Of a stretch of DNA of 64,000 bases, positions 18,190-27,205 are shown piece after piece; within the stretch, counting starts at the first letter, position 1; each line of letters begins with the position of its first letter. This stretch comes from Komagataeibacter melomenusus (lineage in GTDB: Bacteria; Pseudomonadota; Alphaproteobacteria; Acetobacterales; Acetobacteraceae), in assembly GCF_013155395.1 (NCBI RefSeq), contig NZ_JABJWC010000016.1:1-64000 (forward strand). Reading direction: 5' to 3'. The notes under the pieces are model-generated. The model was not told where the DNA came from. It ran no database searches and was given only the letters and a program-made list of their open reading frames with translations. Made by a program: the position numbers and the translations under genes.

Positions 18190-18693
18190 ATGCCTGCTCT
18201 GACTCAGATCACCACCGCGCGTAATACGAACCCGCTCGACCAGATGGAACAGATCGTGGGCGGATACGACTGGAATTTCGAGCGCCGCAGCGATTCGGAA
18301 ATGGCAGCCGAGGCACCGGGCAAATGGTGCGATTACGGCCTGTTCTTCTGCTGGTCGGAAGAGGTGAACGCCATGCACTTCACCTGCACGTTCGACCTCA
18401 AGGTGCCGCCCGAGCAGCGCCGCAACCTGTTTGAACTCGTGGCGCTGGCCAATGAGCGGCTGTGGATCGGCCATTTCGGCATGGATCTCGAGCACGGCAC
18501 GCCGGTATTCCGCCATGCGGTGCTGCTGCGCGGCTCGCGCGGGGCCTCGATGGAAAGCCTTGAGGACATGATCGACATCGCGCTGACGGAATGCGAGCGA
18601 TTCTACCCCGCCTTCCAGTTCGTGCTGTGGGGCGGCAGGAAGCCGGCCGAAGCCCTTGAGGCCGCCATGCTCGACTGCGCGGGGATGGCGTAA
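18190..18693 (+). CDS. YbjN domain-containing protein
   Basis: 167-residue YbjN-domain protein (also grouped as a putative type III chaperone-like fold). The domain runs through almost all of it: PLDQMEQIVGGYDWNFER, YGLFFCWSEEVNAMHFTCTFDLKVP, and RHAVLLRG. Function is unclear; E. coli YbjN affects motility and stress. It shares one base with the proC start (TAATG), so the two are likely translated together. A link between YbjN and proC is common in alphaproteobacteria. Confidence 0.88.
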   Translation: MPALTQITTARNTNPLDQMEQIVGGYDWNFERRSDSEMAAEAPGKWCDYGLFFCWSEEVNAMHFTCTFDLKVPPEQRRNLFELVALANERLWIGHFGMDLEHGTPVFRHAVLLRGSRGASMESLEDMIDIALTECERFYPAFQFVLWGGRKPAEALEAAMLDCAGMA

Positions 18694-19529
18694 TGGGCGA
18701 ACTCCTTCCGCCCCTGCAGCTCATTGGCTGCGGCAAGATGGGGGGGGCCATGCTTGATGGCTGGCTGAAGGAGGGGCTCGCCCCCTCCTTCATCGTCGAT
18801 CGCCATCGCGATTCGGTGCCGCCGCCGCATCAGCTCGTGCGCAGCCTTGACGCGGTGCCCGCCAGTTTCCGCCCCGGCATGATCGTGCTGGCCACCAAAC
18901 CGCAGAAGGTGGATGCAGTGCTGCCCGCCCTGGCGCCCTTTGCCGCCCACGCCCCCGTTCTGTCCGTGCTCGCGGGCCGCACGGTGGAAAGCCTGAGCGC
19001 GGCACTGAACGCCTGCCTGCCCGCGGGCAGCCCGCCCCCTGCCGTGATCCGTGCCATGCCCAACACGCCCAGCGCCATCGGGCAGGGCATGACGGTGTGT
19101 TATGCCCCGCCACCCGCCACCCCGGCCGATCGCAGGCTGTGCGCGCGGCTGATGAGTGCCGTGGGCGAAGTGGCCTGGATCGAGCATGAAGACCAGATGG
19201 ACATGGTCACCGCCATTTCAGGCAGTGGACCGGCCTATGTGTTCCTGCTTGCCGAACTGCTCGAGCAGGTGGGCATCGACCGCGGCCTGCCTGCCCCCCT
19301 CGCCCGCCAGATCGCGCGCCAGACGGTGGCAGGCTCCGGCGCGCTCATGCAGGCCAGCGGGCTTGATGCCGCCACCCTGCGCCAGAACGTGACCAGCCCC
19401 GGCGGCACCACGCAGCAGGCGCTTGCAGTGCTGATGGCGCCTGATGCCTGGCCCGCCACGCTTGATGCCGCCCTTGCCGCCGCCGCCCGGCGCGCGCGCG
19501 AACTGTCAGGCCCGCAGCCCGTTTCATGA
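18693..19529 (+). CDS. proC: Pyrroline-5-carboxylate reductase ProC
   Basis: 278-residue last enzyme of proline synthesis. The N-terminal Rossmann motif LIGCGKMGGAMLDGW, VLATKPQKVDAVLPAL, VIRAMPNTPSAIGQGMT, and the C-terminal dimerisation domain AISGSGPAYVFLLAELLEQ and TSPGGTTQQALAVL are all present. Complete length. ProA is encoded about 10 kb left on the other strand. Confidence 0.96.
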   Translation: MGELLPPLQLIGCGKMGGAMLDGWLKEGLAPSFIVDRHRDSVPPPHQLVRSLDAVPASFRPGMIVLATKPQKVDAVLPALAPFAAHAPVLSVLAGRTVESLSAALNACLPAGSPPPAVIRAMPNTPSAIGQGMTVCYAPPPATPADRRLCARLMSAVGEVAWIEHEDQMDMVTAISGSGPAYVFLLAELLEQVGIDRGLPAPLARQIARQTVAGSGALMQASGLDAATLRQNVTSPGGTTQQALAVLMAPDAWPATLDAALAAAARRARELSGPQPVS

Positions 19530-19586
19530 CCCAGCGGCAACCTGCGGCCCCCATTTCCATCCCCAACCCGGAAGATCAGACCCTCC

Positions 19587-20225
19587 ATGGATAACGACCT
19601 GTTTGACGCCACCCTTCTCCGCTCCGTGCTGGAGCGTGCCGGCTCGCACGGATGGCGGCGCACCACGGTCGTTGATGCCGCGCGTGATGCCGGGCTGAGC
19701 CTCGAGACCGCGCGCAAGCGCTTTGCATGCAAGACCAAGCTGCTGTTCACGCTCGGCCGCCTAGCCGATGAATCGGCACTGGTGGAAGACGAAATGCAAG
19801 GCAGCGTGCGCGACAGACTGTTCGACATGCTCATGCGCCGGCTTGATGTATTCCAGCAATACCGCGAGGGCGTGCGCAGCGTGCTGCGCGCCCTGCCCAC
19901 CGACCCCGCACTGGCCGTGCTGCTTGGTGGCGCCACGCTGGAAAGCATGAAGTGGATCGCCACCGCCGCGGGCGTGGACACAAACGGCCTGGCCGGGGCG
20001 CTGCGCCTGCAGGCGCTGGTGGGCGTATGGACCCTCACCCTGCGCACATGGGACCGCGATGACAGCGCCGATATGGGCCTGACCATGGCAGCCCTGGAGG
20101 AGGCGCTCAAACGCGCGGGCCGCTTTGTCTCCTTCGGGCCGGAAACCGACGGGTCCACGGTACCCACAGGCCATGGCCACGATACCGACCCGCTGGTGGA
20201 CCTGCCGCTTGAGCCTTCAGCCTGA
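19587..20225 (+). CDS. TetR/COQ9-like protein
   Basis: 212-residue protein. The first 60 residues look like a TetR-type helix-turn-helix (GWRRTTVVDAARDAGLSLETARKRFACKTKLLF). The rest (RDRLFDMLMRRLDVFQQYREGVRSVLRALP, then an all-helical region with TLTLRTWDRDDS) resembles COQ9, a lipid-binding TetR-fold protein of ubiquinone synthesis. It could be a transcriptional regulator or a COQ9-type factor. UbiK 1.5 kb upstream slightly favours the ubiquinone interpretation. Start follows no strong SD. Confidence 0.7.
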   Translation: MDNDLFDATLLRSVLERAGSHGWRRTTVVDAARDAGLSLETARKRFACKTKLLFTLGRLADESALVEDEMQGSVRDRLFDMLMRRLDVFQQYREGVRSVLRALPTDPALAVLLGGATLESMKWIATAAGVDTNGLAGALRLQALVGVWTLTLRTWDRDDSADMGLTMAALEEALKRAGRFVSFGPETDGSTVPTGHGHDTDPLVDLPLEPSA

Positions 20226-20261
20226 CGTGTCAGGACGCTGTTGAAAATAACAGTCTGATAA

Positions 20262-20356
20262 AACAGAATAACAGTTTGGGGGTGCTGCCTCTTTCCAGAA
20301 AGGCAGCGTTCTTTTGAAGCTTTTTGCAAAAAGCTTCACCAAAAACTTTTTCTACA
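20262..20356. repeat. Two-hairpin repeat element, copy d
   Basis: GCTGCC hairpin at 20284-20307, GAAGC-T5-GC-A5-GCTTC type hairpin at 20316-20337, flanked by CAGTTTGGGGG and CACCAAAAACTTTTT. Follows the TetR/COQ9 gene on the plus strand, in the orientation expected for a terminator. Confidence 0.75.
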
Positions 20357-20447
20357 TGGCGCGATGTTTCGGGAGCAGACTTTTCAAACCGCGCCTGAGA
20401 TATTAGAACAGCATGACGTTACGCGAATCGCGCAGCGTATGGCCTGT

Positions 20448-20522
20448 TGGGGCGTAGCCAAGTGGTAAGGCAGCGGATTTTGATTCCGCCATGCGGAGGT
20501 TCGAACCCTCCCGCCCCAGCCA
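20448..20522 (+). tRNA. tRNA-Gln (anticodon TTG)
   Basis: Full cloverleaf: acceptor TGGGGCG pairs with CGCCCCA, the anticodon arm GCGGA/TCCGC encloses a TTTTGAT loop with TTG, and the T-arm contains GGTTCGAACC. CCA is encoded (20520-20522). Positions 20448-20519 are the tRNA body. Confidence 0.97.
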
Positions 20523-20593
20523 GTTTCCTTCCTGAAAAAAGAACATCCGGCATGTCCGGCCCAGACCGTGCGGGACCGTGAAGGGGCCGACTG

Positions 20594-20655
20594 CGCTAAA
20601 ATAAACGTTTTGGGCTGCTGCCTTTTTAAAAAGGCAGCGTTCGTAGAAGCTTTTG
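20594..20655. repeat. Two-hairpin repeat element, copy e (partial)
   Basis: Perfect GCTGCCTTTTT/AAAAAGGCAGC hairpin at 20617-20638 and a truncated AAGCTTTTG half after it. It lies between tRNA-Gln and the convergent alpha-E gene, so it could terminate either. Confidence 0.65.
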
Positions 20656-20658
20656 CCC

Positions 20659-21675
20659 TTACCCGCCCCCCGCTGCCTGCAAGGCCACCGGGGGCCAGAA
20701 CGCTCCCGCGATCTCGTTCTGGATCAGCCGCAATTCGCGCTGGATCCAGTCCATGTATTCATGCAGGCCGCGCAGGATGATGTCCTCCACCGTCTGTTCG
20801 GCCAGCGTCACGCGCAGTTCCTCCACCCGCTCCAGAATCGGCCCGCAATGGCGCAGCCGGTATTCCCCCGCCAGCGAGCCAAGCACGCTGTAGACACAGC
20901 GCAGGCTGGTGGAGAGCGAACGGGGAAACCCGTCATTCTTGAGCAGGAAACCCACGATATTGGCAGGCGTCATGCCCTCGGGCAGCACGCGGCGGAAGGC
21001 ATGGTAGGCCGCAGCCGAGCGCAGCACCGATGTCCACTGGCTCAGGTCGATATCCGAGCCCACCCCTTCGCCACTGGGCAGCAGGGTGTGGTATTTGATG
21101 TCGATCAGCCGCGTGATCTGGTCGGCGCGCTCGAGGTTCTTGCCCAGCAGGTAGAACAGCCAGGCCTGGTCACGGTACAGCGTGCCCTCGGTAATGCCGA
21201 AATGCGTCTGGCATTCCTGCTTGAGGCGCGTGCACAGCGTGGACAGGTAACCTGCCCCCACATCATCAGGCCCGAGATCCATGGCCCAGCGGGTAAAGAC
21301 GTTGAGGTGCATCCACATTTCGGTCGAGATCAGCGGGCGCAGCACGCGGGCATTCTCGCGCACGCACCGCGCCATGGACACGATTGAATCCGGATTATCA
21401 GGGTCAATGATGTAAAATTCGACCACGGTGCGCTCGGTCGCCACCTTGTGGCGCAGGAAGAATGTGTCTTCATCGGCATTGATGCGGATGATGCTGTCCC
21501 ATCCCGCATCCATGTTGCTGGCATGCACCGATGTGCCCGTGACCTCGATCAGCCGGGCCATGTTCTCGATGCGCTCCATGTAGCGCGCCAGCCACATCGT
21601 GCTTTCCGCATAGCGCGAGAGCAGGTTGCGCAGGCCCGGCAGCACCGGGGTGGGAAAAACCGAAACCTGTGTCAT
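20659..21675 (-). CDS. Alpha-E domain protein (DUF403)
   Basis: 338-residue all-helical alpha-E protein. Family signatures are LLSRYAESTMWLARYMERIENMARLIEV, RYAESTMWL being the typical start, and the C-terminal VEDIILRGLHEYMDWIQRELRLIQNEI. The domain has conserved acidic/aromatic residues but no proven activity. It is almost always next to a circularly permuted ATP-grasp and a transglutaminase, and comparative studies propose these make and process amide-linked peptides. The start at 21675 overlaps the ATP-grasp stop by four bases (ATGA). Confidence 0.92.
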   Translation of the reverse strand: MTQVSVFPTPVLPGLRNLLSRYAESTMWLARYMERIENMARLIEVTGTSVHASNMDAGWDSIIRINADEDTFFLRHKVATERTVVEFYIIDPDNPDSIVSMARCVRENARVLRPLISTEMWMHLNVFTRWAMDLGPDDVGAGYLSTLCTRLKQECQTHFGITEGTLYRDQAWLFYLLGKNLERADQITRLIDIKYHTLLPSGEGVGSDIDLSQWTSVLRSAAAYHAFRRVLPEGMTPANIVGFLLKNDGFPRSLSTSLRCVYSVLGSLAGEYRLRHCGPILERVEELRVTLAEQTVEDIILRGLHEYMDWIQRELRLIQNEIAGAFWPPVALQAAGGG

Positions 21676-23138
21676 GACGCCAGCACCCATGTATCCTTCG
21701 CCCCGCCACCCTGCGAGGAATTGACCACAAGCGACCCCTTGCGCAACGCCACCCGCGACAGGCCGCCGGGCAGCACCCATGTCTCGCGCCCGGTTACGGC
21801 AAAGGGGCGCAGGTCCACATGCCGCGCCTCGACACCTGCGGGGCACAGCGTGGGCGAGACCGACAGGCTGATGACAGGCTGGCTGATGTAATTGGCCGGG
21901 TCCGCGCGCAGCCTGCCGCGGAAGTCCTCCAGTTCGGCCTGGGTTGCATGCGGGCCGATCAGCAGGCCGTAGCCGCCGGATTCCCCCACCGGCTTGACCA
22001 CAAGGTGCTCAAGATTGGCCAGCGTGTAGGCCAGCCCCTCGGGCTCGGCGCAGATATGCGTCTCCACATTGGTCAGGATCGGCTCTTCATCGAGATAGTA
22101 GCGAATGATGCGCGGCATGTAGGCATAGACCGCCTTGTCATCGGCCACCCCGGTGCCGATGGCATTGGCCAGCGTGACATTGCCGCGCCGGTAGGCATCG
22201 ACCAGACCCGGCACGCCAAGCAGGCTGTCGGGGTTGAATACCTGCGGGTCGAGGAAGTCGTCATTGAGCCTGCGATAGATGGAATGCACCGGCCGCAGCC
22301 CGGCTACGGTGCGCATGTACACCCGCCCGTCCTCCACGGTCAGGTCGCGGCCTTCCACCAGCGGAATGCCCATCTCGCGCGCAAGGAACACATGCTCGAA
22401 ATAGGCCGCGTTGTAGATGCCCGGCGAGAGCAGGACCACCTGCGGGTCATCCACGCCCGCAGGCGCCACCTCGGCCAATGCGCGGTGCAGGCGGGGGCCG
22501 TATTCATCGACCGGGCGCAGGTCCAGCCCGGTGGCGAGGTCGGGCATGAGGCGCAGCATCATCTGCCGGTCCTCGAGCACGTAGGATACGCCCGATGGCG
22601 TGCGCGCGTTATCCTCCAGCACCAGGAAGCGGCCATCGCGGTCGCGCACGAGATCGGTGCCGTTGATGTGCACGTACACCCCGCCGGGCACGTCCAGCCC
22701 GACCATGGCCTGGCAGTAATTGGCATTGCCCAGCACCAGTTGTGCGGGGATCACGCCATCGCGCAATATGCGCCGCTCGTGATAGATATCGTGCAGGAAC
22801 AGGTTGATGGCCCGCACGCGCTGCTGCACGCCGCGCTCGACATGATCCCACTCGGGTGCTGTCAGCACGCGGGGAATGACATCGAACGGCAGCACGCGGT
22901 CGATCGCCTCGCGGTCGGAATAGACGGTAAAGGTGATGCCCAGGCGGTAGAACTGCGCCTCGACGGCGGCGGCGCGGCGGCGAAGCTCGGCCAGGTCGAA
23001 GCGGGCCAGCCGGTCGCGCACCTGTTGCAGCCCCGGGGGCGGGATGTCCTTGCGGTTGAGCAGTTCACAGAAAAAATCCGGGACATCATACGTCGCGAAC
23101 AGCCCGGCGGCCTGTGCCGCCATCTTCATGTCACTCAT
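21672..23138 (-). CDS. Circularly permuted type 2 ATP-grasp protein
   Basis: 488-residue CP-ATP-grasp (DUF404/DUF407). ATP-grasp ligases form amide bonds between a carboxylate and an amine using ATP. Visible are LHDIYHERRILRDGVIPAQLVLGN, the VLEDNARTPSGVSYVLEDR segment, VVLLSPGIYNAAYFEHVFLAREM, VKPVGESGGYG (ATP-binding), and the PISLSVSPT C-terminus. No substrate is known. The start at 23138 follows GGAGGCAGGGC; a few upstream codons are open but unlikely. First gene of the minus-strand pair, divergent from the transglutaminase. Confidence 0.93.
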   Translation of the reverse strand: MSDMKMAAQAAGLFATYDVPDFFCELLNRKDIPPPGLQQVRDRLARFDLAELRRRAAAVEAQFYRLGITFTVYSDREAIDRVLPFDVIPRVLTAPEWDHVERGVQQRVRAINLFLHDIYHERRILRDGVIPAQLVLGNANYCQAMVGLDVPGGVYVHINGTDLVRDRDGRFLVLEDNARTPSGVSYVLEDRQMMLRLMPDLATGLDLRPVDEYGPRLHRALAEVAPAGVDDPQVVLLSPGIYNAAYFEHVFLAREMGIPLVEGRDLTVEDGRVYMRTVAGLRPVHSIYRRLNDDFLDPQVFNPDSLLGVPGLVDAYRRGNVTLANAIGTGVADDKAVYAYMPRIIRYYLDEEPILTNVETHICAEPEGLAYTLANLEHLVVKPVGESGGYGLLIGPHATQAELEDFRGRLRADPANYISQPVISLSVSPTLCPAGVEARHVDLRPFAVTGRETWVLPGGLSRVALRKGSLVVNSSQGGGAKDTWVLAS

Positions 23139-23419
23139 GCCCTGCCTCCGCTTGCGGGGAGAAGGATCAGGCGTGAAGGAATCATGTCCACCCACCTGCT
23201 GTTTCATTTCGATCCGTTACTAGCGGAGCAAGAAAATCACCTCTTGCCAAGAACGAATCTGCATTCCCTTCCCTTTCAGCCCAAAATGCCGGAAAAATAC
23301 GATATTGCTGCCACCGCCAATCCTGATACCGTGGGGATGGCATACATAACCATGTCCGAACCGTACCATCGCCGGGATCACGATGGCAGGCCGAACAGTT
23401 TACCGAGGCTCAGGATTAC

Positions 23420-24331
23420 ATGAACGCGCGTGCCATGCTGGTCCACCACACACGCTACCGCTACGACCGGCCTGTCCACCTCGGCCCGCAGACCATCCGC
23501 CTGCACCCCCTGCCCGGCTGCGCCAGCGTGCTCGCGCACGGGCTGGAGATCAGCCCTGCCCCCAGCACGCAGGCATGGTGCCATGACCCGTTTGGCAACC
23601 GCGTCGCCCGCGTCACGTTTGATGAGCGTGTCACGCATTTCGATATTACCGTCCACCTCACCACCGACCAGACGCCCACCATGCCGTGCGCCCTGGCCAT
23701 CGCACCGGCCGCCCGGACCTGGACGGCGCAGAGCGTGGATGCCAGCCCGTCGCTTGTGGCATACCGCCAGCCCGCCCCAACCGATGCGCCCACCACGCCC
23801 ACCCCCCGGCTGGACGCGCTGGTGGAAGAATGGCGCGCGCGCCTGCCCTGCCCCACGGCCGGGCTGCTCATGGACCTGACGCGCGCCATCGCGACCGACA
23901 TCACCTACCGCATCCGCCCCGAGGCCGGGGTGTGGTCGCCCGAGGAAACGCTGCGCCACGGCGCGGGGTCATGCCGCGACACCGCGTGGCTGCTCATTGC
24001 CGTCCTGCGCCGCCTGGGCTTTGCCGCGCGTTTCGTGTCGGGCTACCTGTTCCAGCCCGAGCGCGATCAGCCCGGGCAGATGGGCTGCGAACTGCATGCC
24101 TGGACGCAGGTTCACGTGCCCGGCGCCGGATGGGTGGGGCTGGACACGACATCGGGCCTGCGCGCGGCACAGGGGCATGTGGCGCTGGCCGTAGCCCCGC
24201 GCCCGCAGCAGGCCGCCCCCGTAAGCGGGCTGCTTGACCAGTGCAAGGCGACCTTCGAGGCGACGATGCAGACCACCGTGCTGCCGCCCCACGCCACATG
24301 CGGAACGCTGCGGTCGAGCCTGTCTTCATGA
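23420..24331 (+). CDS. Transglutaminase-like cysteine peptidase family protein
   Basis: 303-residue protein with the Bact_transglu_N domain (VHHTRYRYDRPVHLGPQTIRLHP, residues 5-90) followed by a transglutaminase-like core. The catalytic triad is readable: Cys185 in GAGSCRDTAW, His226 in ELHAWTQ, Asp242 in VGLDTTSG. Such proteins hydrolyse or form amide bonds. No signal peptide is visible, suggesting a cytoplasmic role. Stop overlaps the next gene (ATGA). Divergent from the ATP-grasp gene with a 280-base shared promoter region. Confidence 0.92.
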   Translation: MNARAMLVHHTRYRYDRPVHLGPQTIRLHPLPGCASVLAHGLEISPAPSTQAWCHDPFGNRVARVTFDERVTHFDITVHLTTDQTPTMPCALAIAPAARTWTAQSVDASPSLVAYRQPAPTDAPTTPTPRLDALVEEWRARLPCPTAGLLMDLTRAIATDITYRIRPEAGVWSPEETLRHGAGSCRDTAWLLIAVLRRLGFAARFVSGYLFQPERDQPGQMGCELHAWTQVHVPGAGWVGLDTTSGLRAAQGHVALAVAPRPQQAAPVSGLLDQCKATFEATMQTTVLPPHATCGTLRSSLSS

Positions 24332-25389
24332 AGCTGTTTTTCTGCCAGTCGTGCCAGCAGATCCTGTTTTTCGAGAATACGGCCTGCGAGCGCTGTGGCC
24401 ACACGCTGGGCTACCTGCCCGAGCAGACCGAACTCAGCGCGCTCGATGCGCTCGGCGGCGATCTGTGGAAGCCCCTCGCCGCCCCCGATCAGGCACGCGC
24501 GCTGTGCGCCAACAATGCCCATAGCGCGTGCAACTGGCTGGCGCCGCCAGGGCAGGCCTACTGCATCGCATGCAGTTTCAACCGCACCATTCCCAACCTG
24601 TCGGTGCCCGGCAATATCGAGCGGTGGCAGAAGCTGGAGATAGCCAAGCACCGGCTGTTCTACACCCTGCTGCGCCTGGACCTGCCGCTGCGCAACCGCA
24701 GGCAGGACCCCGAGGGCGGGCTCGCCTTCGATTTTCTCGACAGCCTGCCCGATGGCACGCCTGCCATGACCGGGCACATGAATGGCATCATCACCATCGC
24801 CATCCACGAGGCCGATGATGCCCAGCGCGAACGCCTGCGGCTGGAAATGGGGGAATATTACCGTACCCTGCTCGGCCATTTCCGCCATGAGATCGGCCAT
24901 TACTACTGGAACCTGCTCATCCGCGATGCAGGCCCCGAACGCCAGGCCGCCTGCCGCGCGGTGTTTGGCGATGACCGGCGCGACTACGCCGAAAGCCTGC
25001 GTGCCTATTACGCCACGGGCACCACCACCGCATGGCGGGGGCGGTATGTCAGCCAGTATGCCACCTCCCACCCGTGGGAGGACTTTGCCGAGACATGGGC
25101 GCATTACCTGCACATCATCTCGACGCTGGAGACCGCCTGGGCCTATGGCATGTCGCTTGACGCACGCGGCGCGCAGGCCCCGCCGCTACGCGCCAGCGTC
25201 ACGCGCGACCCCTACACCGAGATGACCTTCGAGGAGATCACGCAGGGCTGGCTGCCGCTGACCTATGCCGTCAACAGCCTCAACCGCTCCATGGGGCTGC
25301 CGGATTTCTACCCCTTCGTGCTCACGCCCGAGATCCTGCGCAAGCTTGCCTTCATTCACGACCTGATCCGCGAGAGCCGCGTGGGGTAG
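24328..25389 (+). CDS. Zinc-ribbon metallopeptidase-like protein (PF15887-type)
   Basis: 353-residue protein. An N-terminal zinc ribbon has four Cys at residues 6, 9, 20 and 23; a further Cys pair sits in QAYCIACSFNRTIPN. The core has the zincin motif HEIGH at 187-191 and a conserved Glu in WEDFAETWAHYLH, so it should be an active metalloprotease. The start overlaps the transglutaminase stop by ATGA, implying coupled translation. Known in many genomes next to transglutaminase/ATP-grasp genes; substrate unknown. Confidence 0.88.
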   Translation: MKLFFCQSCQQILFFENTACERCGHTLGYLPEQTELSALDALGGDLWKPLAAPDQARALCANNAHSACNWLAPPGQAYCIACSFNRTIPNLSVPGNIERWQKLEIAKHRLFYTLLRLDLPLRNRRQDPEGGLAFDFLDSLPDGTPAMTGHMNGIITIAIHEADDAQRERLRLEMGEYYRTLLGHFRHEIGHYYWNLLIRDAGPERQAACRAVFGDDRRDYAESLRAYYATGTTTAWRGRYVSQYATSHPWEDFAETWAHYLHIISTLETAWAYGMSLDARGAQAPPLRASVTRDPYTEMTFEEITQGWLPLTYAVNSLNRSMGLPDFYPFVLTPEILRKLAFIHDLIRESRVG

Positions 25390-25416
25390 CCAGCCGGGTC
25401 GCCCCAGGAACGTCCG

Positions 25417-26355
25417 TCATTCCCCCTCAGCCTCACCCAGCGCGATGACCTGCGCCCCGGCATGCATGTCGCGGCAGCATGCCCGCAGGGTCGAGATGAA
25501 ATTGGACAGCAGCGGCACATGCTGGCCCGCGCGCATGGCAATGGCCAGTTCCGCGCGCGGCGCCTTGGCGCCGAGCGAATGATAGGTCACGCCGCCGGAA
25601 TGGATCTGGCGCAGCGAGCGCGGCACGACCGAAACCCCGAGCCCCGCCGCAACCAGCGGCACGGTCGAGGCGATCTGCGGAGCCTGCTGGCCCATGCGCG
25701 GCGTAAAACCCGCATTGTGGCAGGCGGACAGGATGGCATCGTGAAAGCCCGGCCCCAGTTCCCGCGGAAAGATGATGAAGGGTTCATCAGCCAGCATCTC
25801 GAGTTCCAGATGCGGATGGACGGCAAGCGGGTGCCCCTTGGGCAGGGCCACGACCGTTTCCTCCTCCAGCAGCGGTGAGACCAGCAGCCCCGCCCCATCA
25901 GGCACCGGCGGGCGCACGATGGCGATGTCGATCGCGCGGTCATGCAGCGCCTTGCGCAGGGCGGGGGTGTTGCTTTCCTCAAGGTAGATGGTCACATCGG
26001 GCCATACTTCACGAAAGCGGCGCACGGTCAGCGGAATCATGGGCAGCAGCGAGACCGCGCCTGCCAGCCCCACGCGGATATGCCCCTTCTCGCCGCGCGC
26101 CAGCCCCGTGGCGGTCGCGATGAACTGCTGCTGCATGCCCAGAAGCGCGCGGGCCTGGTCAAGCAGCACAAGACCGATATCGGTCAGCTTGACGCCGCGC
26201 GTCAGGCGCTGGAACAGCAGCACGCCAAGTTCGTTTTCCAGTTGCTTGATCTGCTGGCTCAGAGGGGGCTGTTCCATGCCTAGCTGCTCTGCAGCGCGCG
26301 TGAAGCTTCCGTTCTCGGCAACCGCCACGAAATATCGTAAATGCCTTAAATCCAT
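25417..26355 (-). CDS. LysR family transcriptional regulator
   Basis: 312-residue LysR regulator. The HTH lies in the first 60 residues (LRYFVAVAENGSFTRAAEQLGMEQPPLSQQIKQLENELG), and the periplasmic-binding-like effector domain follows. It is transcribed divergently from lutA with only about 100 bases between starts, so it probably controls lutABC and itself. Its ATG lies within the AT-rich inverted repeat proposed as operator. LutABC is more often governed by GntR-type LutR, so LysR control is unusual. No SD is obvious. Confidence 0.93.
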   Translation of the reverse strand: MDLRHLRYFVAVAENGSFTRAAEQLGMEQPPLSQQIKQLENELGVLLFQRLTRGVKLTDIGLVLLDQARALLGMQQQFIATATGLARGEKGHIRVGLAGAVSLLPMIPLTVRRFREVWPDVTIYLEESNTPALRKALHDRAIDIAIVRPPVPDGAGLLVSPLLEEETVVALPKGHPLAVHPHLELEMLADEPFIIFPRELGPGFHDAILSACHNAGFTPRMGQQAPQIASTVPLVAAGLGVSVVPRSLRQIHSGGVTYHSLGAKAPRAELAIAMRAGQHVPLLSNFISTLRACCRDMHAGAQVIALGEAEGE

Positions 26356-26381
26356 ATTCCATATAAATTATATATGGGAAT
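26356..26381. promoter_or_regulatory. Candidate LysR operator between the LysR gene and lutA
   Basis: Inverted repeat ATTCCATATA (26356-26365) and TATATGGGAAT (26371-26381), an AT-rich imperfect dyad right at the LysR start. LysR proteins bind such dyads in the divergent gap. Binding is inferred, not shown. Confidence 0.45.
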
Positions 26382-26461
26382 CTTCTTCAATATATATTTG
26401 ACGAAATAACATGCCATGCGCCACGTTTCGCGCCAACCGTGCTGAGGATGAGTATCCCCTG

Positions 26462-27205
26462 ATGAAAATTGGCCTGTTCATTCCGTGTTATATCGACGCA
26501 TTCTATCCCGATGCCGGGATCGCCACGCTGGAACTGCTGGAAAAACTGGGGCAGGATGTCGAATATCCGCTGGACCAGACCTGCTGCGGCCAGCCCATGG
26601 GCAACTCCGGCTGCAACTCGGATGCCGCGGCGGCAGAAGCGCTGTTCGTGCGCAACTTTGCCAAATACGACAAGATCGTCATGCCATCCGGCAGTTGCAC
26701 GCACCATGTACGTGACAACTTCGATGCGATTCCCCAGACGGATGAAGTCCGCCACGTGCGTGAAAACACCTACGAGCTGGTGGAATTCCTGCACGATATC
26801 CTGAAGGTCGATGCCTTCCCCTGGGCCGAGTTCAACCACACCGTGGGCCTGCACAATAGCTGCGGCACGCTGCGCGCGCTGCGCACGGCCAGCATGTCCG
26901 AACTGGGCGAGAAACCCTTCTCCAAGCCGATGGACCTGCTGAGCAAGGTCAAGGGCATCCGCTTTGTCACCCCCAAGAGGCCGGATGAATGCTGCGGATT
27001 CGGCGGCACCTTCTCGGTCACGGAAGAGGCGGTGTCCGCCAAGATGGGCGTGGACAAGGTGCGCGACCACCACCAGGCGGGTGCGGAATACATCGTCTCG
27101 GCCGATTCATCGTGCATCATGCACCAGCAGGGCTGCGCCGAGCGCGCGGGCGTGCCGATCCGCTTCATTCACATTGCGCAGATCCTCAACGGAGCATCCC
27201 AATGA
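26462..27205 (+). CDS. lutA: Lactate utilization protein LutA (YkgE-type)
   Basis: 247-residue (Fe-S)-binding CCG-domain protein, subunit of the LutABC L-lactate oxidation complex. Two CCG motifs are visible: CCGQPMGNSGC (residues 41 on) and CCGFGGTFSV, typical of heterodisulfide-reductase-like electron carriers. The start at 26462 follows GAGGATG; the open frame upstream is not family-like. It is followed with a four-base overlap (ATGA) by lutB. Confidence 0.95.
   Translation: MKIGLFIPCYIDAFYPDAGIATLELLEKLGQDVEYPLDQTCCGQPMGNSGCNSDAAAAEALFVRNFAKYDKIVMPSGSCTHHVRDNFDAIPQTDEVRHVRENTYELVEFLHDILKVDAFPWAEFNHTVGLHNSCGTLRALRTASMSELGEKPFSKPMDLLSKVKGIRFVTPKRPDECCGFGGTFSVTEEAVSAKMGVDKVRDHHQAGAEYIVSADSSCIMHQQGCAERAGVPIRFIHIAQILNGASQ

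Noticed and set aside
21819-23423. Long plus-strand frame opposite the ATP-grasp gene
   Set aside because: Antisense to a well supported family protein; no domain.
26411-26461. Upstream start for lutA
   Set aside because: The extra 17 residues are not like LutA and the SD favours 26462.
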